From Hirundichthys speculiger (Eukaryota; Chordata; Actinopteri; Beloniformes; Exocoetidae), in assembly GCA_018398805.1 (NCBI GenBank), contig JAGFBZ010000693.1, positions 186,001 through 250,000 on the forward strand: DNA of 64,000 nt, in the 5' to 3' direction. Of this stretch, positions 55,354 to 64,000 are shown piece by piece. A program made the position numbers and the translations under genes. Every line of letters starts with the position of its first letter. Position 1 is the stretch's first letter. Below the pieces are notes generated by a model, which was given only the letters and a program-made list of their open reading frames with translations, ran no database searches and was not told the DNA's origin.

Positions 55354-58300
55354 CTATACATCAATAAAGGCAACACGCTGCAAACAGTAGGCAGCTTCAG
55401 CAGGAATGTCGTTGGCGCTGATCTCATTGGCATCCAAACGCAGCATTTTCAGCTTGGAGAAGTTTGTCATGTCAATTGTATCACAGAAACTGCTCAAGGA
55501 GAACTCTGAAAGAGAGATGAAATGGGAAAAAGAAGTTACACCTGCATTCACATCACAAATGCTGTCCAACAATACCAGAGCCATTTTCAGTCCTGCAGAT
55601 GAGACTGCCAGTGCGCACTTAGATTGCCTACATGAGTATGCACCTGTGCTTTAAATTGTCATATTATTTTCATTTCTTTAAAGTTTGTATCATGTGTAAC
55701 AAAACATCTTTGTAAAGCCCAGACTTCAGTGATCTAGTATCAATTCAAAAAATGTTTAACGGATTTAAAATCCTACTTGATGATCTAAGGGTCACCAGAA
55801 TACCTCTGCTGGATGTGACACTCCAAAAGTTTTGTGACACCAAAGCAGTTTCCAACAATATTATACGTAAGGTCATAATTACACAAGCAGCTGGTGTTGC
55901 CTATTATGTGACAAACTGAATTCATGTTGGTTGACATGTGTACAGCGAGGACAATGCAACAGAACTTTGAACTTTACCAAACTTAATATGATAATCTGAT
56001 TTGTTTAAAAATGCAATTTGAATTAATTGAATTTTATTATATTTAGAGGGTAAAAAGGTTTTTTTTGGTGATTTTAATATTAATTCATATGTGAGGTCCA
56101 AACGTCATCCATCATAGGGATGTAACCATCATAAGTTTTGGGGGCTGCATTTTTAAAGATCTGAATTCATCCAACCAATTAAACGGCATCCAACAGCTGA
56201 TTTTTGTGTTGTGTTCATTTTACTAACAAACCACCATGACTGGCTGTGATTGGTCTGAAGGGTCTGAGGAAGAAGCTTAGTTAAGGAGCCATGCTAACTG
56301 AGCGTCAATTAAACACAGCGGTCACTTTTGATGTCGCCACTGAAACAACATTTGAAATGAGAGGTCCCTATATGCATGCCCACCAGCAGCTCCACAGCTC
56401 CTCCAGCATGGCTTGAAAGGAGTCGAGTGCCAAGGAGCATCATTCAAGGACCCTTCCATGTGCAAAAATTCTGGGACCCGCAGTCACTAGTCATTTGTCA
56501 CTCACGGGCTGACGGCGGTAGGCTCGTCTGACTACAATATCTGAATGTGGGGACTAACAACTGGTGACCAGCGGGTCCAGGAAGAAAGCCACTGTGTGCA
56601 TTTTAGCTCTGATAGCACTCCCTTCAGTTGTTGTTCCATAACACAAAAGATTAATAGACAGCTCCTAACATTTCAGATCAAAATAACTTGTGGTAAAACA
56701 GAGTAGGTTTTCTCCAATGAAGTTAACTTGAAAACAAGTGTGTAGAAGTGACATCTTCTATATCTTTAGTGACAAGTAGGGATATAAAAAGCAGCTTTCA
56801 GTGAACCATTGACTGACACAAGTAAAACACCTGCTGTAAATGAGGTGTTTGTTTTGCCCTTAATGGGCTACTGTAGTCCCATGGTTAAGGGCCAGAGAGA
56901 GAAACCCGTGACATGATCTCATTGGCCCGAGTTGCAAAAAAAGAAAAAAAAGTTAGTAACACCTCTTTTACTTCAGCTTTTTTGTTTACTTGTTTGTTTT
57001 ACTGTGTGTGAAAACATGCATCTGATTGTAGTTGGAATTGTATTACATAATCAGATGATTTTCTATTAAGCCCACACACACACACACACACACACACCCA
57101 CACACATACACAAACACAAAGAAAAACAGACTTAAAAGCACATGAATGTATATTATTAAAAACATAGCATACATATTCTAGATTTAAAATGCAGAAACCT
57201 TAAAGCTAAAGCATCATGAAGCTAAATCTACAACTGAATTTATCTATGCCAAGTTCCCAGCATGAACAAGATAGAAAAATATATAAAATTTATAATAAGG
57301 AATGACTGTATTGTGGGCAAATATGTAAAAGATGTAAAATAGCAAGATATTGATTAGAGGCATCTTAGATATTTTTTGTTAACAGAATTTTTTTTTTGTT
57401 ACAGTAGACAAAAACACAAAAGAGAAATTTGGCAGCTCTCATGAAAAAGTACTGTGTATTAGTAAGAGGTACTTTTCTATTCTCAGTGTAAAGCCAGTGT
57501 ATGGACTACTCATTTATATATTTTTTTTCTTTATAGCTATACTTGCCCATTACGTCAGCAACTCCCTAACTCAACAAGTTGTATAAGTGGCAGAAGAGGT
57601 TTGAGGGGGCATTGTATGAGATGTCATATTGATTGTTATACTAATCAGTAGATTGAGCCAGAGAAGCTTTCGAATTTCAGGCTGATCACACTGTAAACAT
57701 GTTTATATTTTCTTTAAACCTGGTCATTTAACACTGGGTCCAGCTGGACAGACTTGTATTTGGAGCTGGAGCCAGCTGGAATTAATCCAGCTATGGCTTC
57801 ATTTTTAGACCCATGCCATTGCTGCTAAGATACACTTTTGTCATGGATGTACCATAATGGAAAAAAATGATTAAGTTTGTTTGTATTGTCACTGGAAGAT
57901 AGAGAGTATGATCACCATCTTGTCTACATGACAGTGTTCCTTTGGTAAGTTTCGGAGCTCCCCACTTGTAAATCAGTTTTGGTAAAAGCAAAGGAAATGA
58001 CTGTGATGCATATAATAGCAGTGGATACATTTCTCTTAAAAACAATAATTTGACATTTATCATGTTACACTTATTATAATGTGCATCTTTTAAACTTCTA
58101 GATCTAAAATGGATACCCCCCCCCCCACCCCCCATTTTTATGAGAAGCGTTCATACCTTTGATCTTATTTGCTTGCAAGTACAGGTTTTCCAGGTTCCTG
58201 CTGACAACAGGGATCTTCTCCAGCTTATTAAAAGACAGGTCAAGCTCAACAAGTGTGCTGATATTGAAGGCATTGGATGGAAGCCCTTTATCAGTCAGCA

Positions 58301-59045
58301 TGTTATGAGCCAACCGGACAAATTGCAGTTTCGGATGCATGGTAAGAAAACCTGCGGGCACACTCTCAATTTTATTGAACTCCAGATAAAGCTGCTGCAT
58401 GTCCTCAGGGAGGTTATCAGGGATTTTTTTGAGCTTGTTTTTCCTCATATCCAACATGGTCAGGGAATTCAGTCCCTTAAACACACCTCCTGTGTCCTCT
58501 ATGAAATTTGCTTGTAGTTTTAGGGTGGTAAGGTTGACCATTCCTTCAAATGAGTTGGAGAGGATTTTTGAAATCTTATTGTGACCAAGCCGCAAGTCTG
58601 TGATAGATCTGGGCAAGTTCTGAGGCACGTGACTCAGTTCATTGTGGTCCAGGTAAAGCTGATCCAAGTTTTCTAACTTGCCAAAGACATTCTTGCTGAT
58701 CTTGTCTGAGTTGAGCTTGTTGTGGGACATAATTAGCCAGACCAAGTTAGTAGCGTTGTTAAACACCCCATCCTTGATGCCTGTGATCTGGTTATGTTGC
58801 AGATAGACATATTTTATATGTGATGGGATGTAAGGAACATGCTGAAGGTTGCGACTGTGACAGTACATAGCTTTGGGGTAAGTTGAAGGGCAGTCACACT
58901 CCAGGGGGCAATCCGTGTCCTCAGACTGCCAGCCAGCATTCTGCCACCGCCCTCGTAAATGCGACAGCCACAGGAATGGACTGGAACGCTGGCTGATGCT
59001 CACATCCACTATACCCATTATGAGGAGGAAGAAAACTGTCCACAT
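55354..59045 (-). CDS. fmod: Fibromodulin, class II small leucine-rich proteoglycan, two coding exons
   Basis: Coding exons 59045-58157 (889 nt) and 55505-55354 (152 nt) join with a phase-1 GT-AG intron to 346 codons plus stop. The product is a secreted extracellular-matrix protein that binds collagen fibrils. A signal peptide (MWTVFFLLIMGIVDVSIS) is followed by a short N-terminal segment and the class II cysteine cluster CPLECDCPSTYPKAMYC (C-x3-C-x-C-x9-C). About ten to eleven LRRs follow (VYLQHNQITGIKDGVFNNAT, LYLDHNELSHVPQNLPRSIT, LYLEFNKIESVPAGF, LDLSFNKLEKIPVV, LYLQANKI). The second exon encodes EFSLSSFCDTIDMTNFSKL, MLRLDANEI and the ear-repeat Cys (AAYC). The EFSxSSFC and NFSKLxxLRLDxNEI phrases fit fibromodulin better than lumican or keratocan. 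N-glycosylation sequons NAT, NLT and NIS are present. Odd point: the N-terminal segment (QRSSPFLWLSHLRGRWQNAG) has no tyrosines, unlike the sulfotyrosine-rich mammalian protein. Which fish paralogue (a or b) is not resolved. Confidence 0.93.
55506..58156 (-). other. fmod intron 2
   Basis: A 2.65-kb intron, GT-AG. It contains a CA microsatellite (57072-57110) and a C-rich tract at 58117-58132 close to the donor. No recognisable element otherwise. Confidence 0.8.
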
Positions 59046-59078
59046 GATTGCCGATGAAAAAACAAAGGAGAAAGTTTG

Positions 59079-59285
59079 CTATAATTAGGCAATTTAAAAG
59101 GCAACAGAAAGCCAAATACTATATTTCATTAATCCAGAATCAAACAATGATTGCCACTGTAACTATGTTTTGCAGAAGAATTATACAACAGCAGAAACAA
59201 GAATTATACAATTAAAAACAAAAACAGTAATTAAAAACATCTTGTGTTTAAATTTTAAAAAGCGCTGAAGGTGAGGAGTACCTAC
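59079..59285 (-). other. fmod intron 1 in the 5' UTR
   Basis: Donor AACTG|GTAGGTACT with exon end at 59286. A plausible acceptor AATTATAG lies before 59078, leaving 33 nt of 5' UTR before the ATG. A non-coding first exon matches the SLRP gene structure. Confidence 0.65.
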
Positions 59286-59400
59286 CAGTTGGCTGATCTG
59301 AGAGCATGTTCCCGTCTGGTTCACCTTGCCTCGGTCTGTCTCTAAATGAGTGGAATACGTTTCTGGTATGCCCCTCTTTGCAGTTATAGCCCCAACCACA
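59286..59400 (-). promoter_or_regulatory. fmod first exon and core promoter (predicted)
   Basis: Upstream of the donor at 59286 the minus strand has a GGGCTATAACTGC TATA-like word at about 59377-59389. Transcription start would then be near 59355. Prediction from sequence only. Confidence 0.4.
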
Positions 59401-60731
59401 TTTTGTTATTTAGAGTACACACATTTTTCCACTTGCACATAACCTTTTACATAACCTATGTAGAACACATCACCTCCAGCTATATCACTATCAACCCCAT
59501 CTGTGAAGTTGTATAGACATCTGCTTTTAACAACCTTGTTTACCATTACAGTACCATGCCTTATTATCAGCACTTCCCCTAAAGGTCTGGCTTGCAGTTT
59601 ATTGCTTTAATATGTTAGTTATGGCTAGGGTAGGTGAGCTTAGTTTTGAAAAATGTAAAGAACCAAACAACATACTGTAATTACTGCTGCAATTTCTGAA
59701 ATGAGAAAGACGCAAGCCAACTTTATTTTAAAATCTAAACCTTGATCCACAGCATACCCTTGTTACACGTATACACTATATGTTAACAAAGTATGCCAAA
59801 CCCTGCTCTCTGTCCAGGAACATCCTGTGTATATTTTTTTCTTTGCATTCTTTAAATTTACTTGTGTAAATTGCAGTATTTAATCCATATAGAAAGTTAA
59901 CATATGGTTGTGCTAATGCTTGTATGCAGAAACCTTGATTATCACCTTCAAAATGAGGCTTACCACTGACATCCCCCACAGGTATCGAACAACTGGATGC
60001 AGAGTTTGAAAGATTATGTTATTATCCTTCTTGGTCTGGTTTCAAGGCCCCTTTGAGGAAACGAAAGACTGATTTGAAACTTGAACTTAGTTCTGCAAGT
60101 AATTCTCCATAATATGGTAAGAATTATGTCCAATCAGAGAAGAAAAGGATCTGAAAGATATCCAGATGAGACTTCTTTGATTAAAAAAAAAAAAAAAAAA
60201 GATTAGAAACATTTTAGTCAGTACTCAAAGAGCAGAAATTACACTCTAAGATATAAATAAAAACTATTTCTTTGTGCAGAATGATGTCACATCACCACAT
60301 GTCTTGTTTTAGCAGCCCATAAACATTATGGACTATTCTGCTTTTATTTTTTAGCTCTGACTCCCATGTCACAAACATTCTCAACCCACTCTCTTTATTT
60401 TGATAACCTGCAGTTTCAGCCAGGAGACCATTATGATTATGTTTGAATCTTTCAGCCCTGGTTTACTTATGCTGATTTTGAGTTTTGAGAGTGTTTGCAA
60501 TCCTCTGTGGTGGAACACCAGAAAATTACAGGTTGACTTGTTTATTAAAACAAAAACAATGTAAGACTGCTTGGCTGCATTGCAACCAGATATACTAGTT
60601 GCTCTGAACATCAGCTTGTGACCAAAAAAAAAAACATAACTGAACTGAAAACTGGAGGAACATTTCCACCAAATGTCACCAAACAACTCAGGAAAGAAAC
60701 CTAATTTGACGCATCAATGCAGCTGCAACAC
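59401..60731. other. Intergenic sequence upstream of fmod
   Basis: No gene was recognised. A poly-A run occurs at 60183-60200. Confidence 0.4.
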
Positions 60732-60734
60732 TAA

Positions 60735-61961
60735 GGGCCTGATTTACTAAGATCCTAAATAAAGAGTACTAAATTGCGTGTGCACTGAAAAAGTTTCGCG
60801 TGCTGTTGTTGTGTGTTTTGCGGGTGATCAACTAAGAATGCTCGCGCAATTGATAACGGGTGCAAACCGCAGTATTTAAATGAGGTGTTGCGTGTCTTAC
60901 GGTTTGCGCCATGGAGAGTCTGGATGGAAAGCAGGATAGACGCAAGCGCAAAATGAAATTTGACGAGTTGGAGTTAGAGATATTAGTGGAAGAGGCAAAT
61001 AAACACATTCATGAACTACAGCAAAGACATTTAAACATTACCAAAAGAAACGCAATATGGGAGAAAATCTGCGATAGAATAAATGCAGTTGGTAAGACAA
61101 AAAGAATGGCAGATGAGGTTAAAAGAAGGTGGCAAGATATAAGGCGAAGAACTAAAGAAAAAGTGGCCTTTAATAAAACTTCGGCAAACAAGACAGGTGG
61201 AGGGCCTGCGGAAGAGATGCCTCTAACCAGCATTGAGCAGCAGGTGCAGCTCACCTTCTGCGAGGAGCAGATAACAGGGATACGGGGTATGACACGCTAG
61301 AGCCAACTGCAGAACAAGGTAGGCGCACAATAAGAAACACTTTTTTCTCCATGAAAACACGTGATTTATTTATTATCACAAATAAAAAAATGAATGTGCC
61401 TCCTGTGGCAACCTTTTGCTGAATAATACTCGATTTAACATTCAAATAAAATATTTCTCCTTTTGCATGTGCTTGTGACCGGCTCCAAATCAGCCCTTAA
61501 GTTTCAACTATCTGGTTTTCATTCATTCCAAACAAATTTACACGAGTCCGAAAGACTCTCTCTCTGCGTATTCTTTGATTTTGGCGATGTCGCCTCCTTG
61601 CCACAATAACAGCAGCCATCGGTGCGTAATGCTGGGCAGATTAGCACCTTCCTTTCGAACGTATTAAATACAGACGCAATCACAATCCCCGCAATTACTT
61701 TCAGGGTTGGTAAATCTCATTGCGTGTGGTAAACCTATTTGCATTTTCCCCTCCCAGTATTTAGCGCTTTCTGGCGGGTACGCCCCATATTGATTATTCA
61801 TCAGGGCAAAAGTACTAAATGAACAGCGTGTGCTATTTTGCTCATTTGAGAGGCGCAGTCCTCTTTGCACGCTGTTAGTAGATCAGCTTGCACATTAGTT
61901 TGCGGGTGATGTCAAGTTTGCACACGTTTTTACGCACGCAAACCTTTAGTAAATCAGGCCC
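60735..61961 (+). mobile_element. Harbinger-type transposon with Myb-like gene only
   Basis: Both ends read inward as GGGCCTGATTTACTAA (16 bp perfect) and are flanked by TAA (60732-60734, 61962-61964), the TWA duplication of PIF/Harbinger elements. The subterminal word TTTGCGGGTGAT occurs near both ends. At 1227 bp it holds one gene (Myb-like, 60911-61300) but no DDE nuclease frame. It could have been mobilised only by a transposase supplied elsewhere. Confidence 0.9.
60911..61300 (+). CDS. Harbinger Myb/SANT-like DNA-binding protein
   Basis: A 129-codon frame starting MESLDGKQDRRKRKMKFDEL. Residues 15-90 form a Myb/SANT-like (trihelix, NAIF1/MSANTD-like) domain: LEILVEEANKHIHELQ, ITKRNAIWEKICDRINAVG, MADEVKRRWQDIRRRTKEKV, with the W of helix 2 and W of helix 3. 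In Harbinger transposons this partner protein binds the transposase and the subterminal DNA and aids nuclear import. It ends EEQITGIRGMTR. In a shifted frame directly after, DTLEPTAEQG continues the usual family ending, so a one-base loss probably truncated the C-terminus. The domain itself is undamaged. Confidence 0.85.
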   Translation: MESLDGKQDRRKRKMKFDELELEILVEEANKHIHELQQRHLNITKRNAIWEKICDRINAVGKTKRMADEVKRRWQDIRRRTKEKVAFNKTSANKTGGGPAEEMPLTSIEQQVQLTFCEEQITGIRGMTR

Positions 61962-61964
61962 TAA

Positions 61965-63837
61965 GACGGTGGACATTTCTGACGTGCTTATGCCATCGCT
62001 CTTTGGGCAAAAGGCAGCGGTGTTTCAAAAAACAACTGATGTAATTTCTTAAACATGTAAGACGCGTGCTTTGAAAACTTTCAACATGCTTTGAACTGGA
62101 ACCCCCAGTTCTGTTTAGCAATACCTATCCATTCAAAGTCAATGGACAGGGATACTTCCAACATGTATGTATGCATGAGCGAGAGGCTAGAGTTTTCAAC
62201 TTGCTAGTGTAGACTCTATGGCTTGGATGACTGAGTCAATGGCTGACTGAAGTAATAAATCAGTGACCATCCCATCACTCGTGTGGGTCGGTAGCCTTTT
62301 GACTGCTTATACAACTTCACTCAGTTGCAATTTGGATGTTTTGTCTTTAGGGGGAACCAGTTTTTGTCTGAGGGGGTGATAAGTTTTGAATGGACCAGTA
62401 TGTTGTGTTTAGAGAAGGCACATATGGAATGATAACTTTTTTGTACCTCTTTTTTTCTTTCCTCTCTGTTTGATGCTGTAGTATTTTTATCTTCCAGATT
62501 TCTTTGCTTTTGTGGTGAGATGGTGTTCCACCTTTCCCACTCTGCACCAGGTGCTGATAAGAAAGCAGCACTGATTGATTGGTGGGGCAGATGCCTTTAT
62601 AGTTGGGCAGGTTGCTGCTATGGTATGTGTCTTTATTTCCCATGTTGCATGTCATCTGAAACTCTACTCATTAGAGATGATAAGTGCCATTTTCCAATCT
62701 GAGTGGCTGAGATTGGGTTTGTCTCTGGGTGTTACACCTGCTGTGTTTCTACAGCTTTGCTATGCTGGTATTATCAGCTCAGATGGAGTCCTTTACAGTG
62801 TATGGCTTCTGCGCCTTGGTAAGGTGCCTGCCATTCAGATCTGTATTCTAACCTGAAACCAGAAGTAATGTGCTTTTTGTTATTAGGCACGGTTGGGCTG
62901 CACACAGGGAGGATCTGCTGTCTTGTCCTGGTTTGTGACAACCTCGAGTTTGTGTTGCTTCCCTACTGCATCTGTTGCTGTTGTTCAGCAGCTAACAGGA
63001 TTGGATAGTGCATGTTTCCTCTGCCCTGCTGTAATGGGGAGCAGGACTGTCCATTAACAGTCTGTTCCAGCGTTTTAAGTGTGTTTTTGTCTTTTTAGTT
63101 TGCTTGGCTTTTGTAGTGTTGCATGTTTACTGTGTGGAATAACTTGACATTTGTCTGTACCTTGCACCACCGCCAGGGATCAGGTAGCATGCCTGAAGCC
63201 TGTGATTTCTAAGTGTGTGTGTTTGTGTGTGTGTGTGTTTTAAAAGTATAACTCTGTAGAATTCAGTCTGTTCAAGCACATCTTTGAAGCTCTGGAAACT
63301 AATTTGTTGGGCAATAATGGCTCCCAATTGGTGGGGTGGCGCTCTGTCAAACTTTTAACCCCCCCTTCTGGTCACACTTTCTCAACAAGTGTGTGTATCC
63401 ACTGGTTTGACATGCTAGTGTCCTTTCTTCTAGTGGTAACATTCTCAGCCCAGTGGTGTAAAGTAATGATGGACAGTTAATGCCAGTGGGTTGTGTGACT
63501 CAAACAGGTCTTGGTTTGTGTGTCTTCATTTTAAGTATCTTCAAGAACGAAAGTTCACTTGCCTTGATTCAAGCCTTCCAAGAGTTTTCAACTTCATTAG
63601 AAATTTTCTTTAATGCATAATTCAATTTTGCCACGAAGCAACTGATTAATTCACCTCCCATCCAAGCAGAAAAATAAGTGGGCAGGAGGATGGTGTCAGT
63701 CTGGGAAGGCATCAGGTTCTCTTGTGACTGTCTTATACAAACCTGTTGTGGAGAGTGCAATTTTATTTGCCGCCATCTGTTGAAGCAGCAACAAAGTGAG
63801 ACTAGGGGAGGGAGAAGACTTCTGCCTCTCCTGCCCC
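61965..63837. other. Unassigned sequence
   Basis: No recognised gene. A GT microsatellite is at 63215-63239. A 93-codon frame at 62575-62856 has no domain. Confidence 0.4.
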
Positions 63838-64000
63838 ACTGTCACTTCAAGTCATTGAAAGAAGTGAATTATCTGTTTCAGAGACAGATGACCAGGAAAG
63901 CTTTAGGCCCAGATGGCGTCTCTCTTCTGTCTGCAGACCAGCTGGCTCCCATCTTCACTCAGCTCTTCAGATCTCTAAAGCTGTGTGAAGTCCCCTCCTT
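63838..64000 (+). pseudogene. LINE reverse-transcriptase fragment running off the window
   Basis: The plus strand has TVTSSH, then, shifted, RKALGPDGVSLLSADQLAPI and FTQLFRSLKLCEVPS. This matches the start of the RT domain in Rex1/CR1-like LINEs (RRAAGPDGISGRVLKACADQ in the copy at 31.7-34.6 kb). It is cut by the window end. Confidence 0.75.

Noticed and set aside
55406..55654. 82-codon plus-strand frame over the last fmod exon
   Set aside because: Shadow of the fmod exon on the opposite strand.
60381..60686. 101-codon minus-strand frame
   Set aside because: No conserved domain and AT-rich; not supported as a gene.
62575..62856. 93-codon hydrophobic frame
   Set aside because: No domain, no splice context and ordinary composition; likely chance.

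Overview
This window looks like a nuclear chromosome segment from a teleost fish, probably a spiny-rayed (percomorph-like) species. The evidence is two vertebrate genes with introns embedded in a fish-type transposon landscape: hAT, piggyBac, Tc1/mariner, pogo, Harbinger, Penelope, L2- and Rex1-like LINEs, and tRNA-derived SINEs. I see no prokaryotic genes, CRISPR arrays, rRNA genes or free-standing tRNA genes. Family names rest on motif recognition, not database searches.

Layout. Positions 1-17.9 kb are decayed mobile DNA: an hAT element with an 8-bp target duplication, a Penelope-like fragment with inverted terminal repeats, an hAT transposase relic, a LINE scrap, a SINE, a piggyBac element (6.05-9.37 kb) holding about 2 kb of unexplained GC-rich sequence, an hAT MITE, palindromic DNA, a Tc1/mariner relic and an L2-type 3' end. 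From 18.04 to 36.18 kb lies a nest: one Tc1-like transposon is cut into complementary halves by about 16.8 kb of other mobile DNA. That DNA contains a dead pogo/Tigger gene, a LINE (here LINE-A) interrupted by a piggyBac, an hAT and an essentially full-length L2 element (two-ORF, with an SGNH-esterase ORF1), and then a nearly intact Rex1-like LINE. From 38.09 to 39.96 kb is a second stack, SINE > TG...CA solo-LTR-like element > hAT > LINE tail, with the three outer target duplications legible.

Host genes. The stack ends about 0.5 kb upstream of the start codon of a complete eight-exon csf1 gene (macrophage colony-stimulating factor; 40.48-51.36 kb, + strand, predicted 269 aa). Fibromodulin (fmod; 59.29-55.35 kb, - strand, predicted 346 aa) lies tail-to-tail with it, about 4 kb away. 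Upstream of fmod, at 60.74-61.96 kb, is a short Harbinger-type transposon with exact TAA duplications and an open Myb-like gene but no visible transposase. The right edge runs into another LINE reverse-transcriptase fragment.

The two host genes act in different systems (a myeloid cytokine and a collagen-binding matrix protein). Their adjacency is positional, not a pathway. The most informative content is the stratigraphy of nested insertions, where removing each insert and one target duplication restores the host element's sequence or reading frame.
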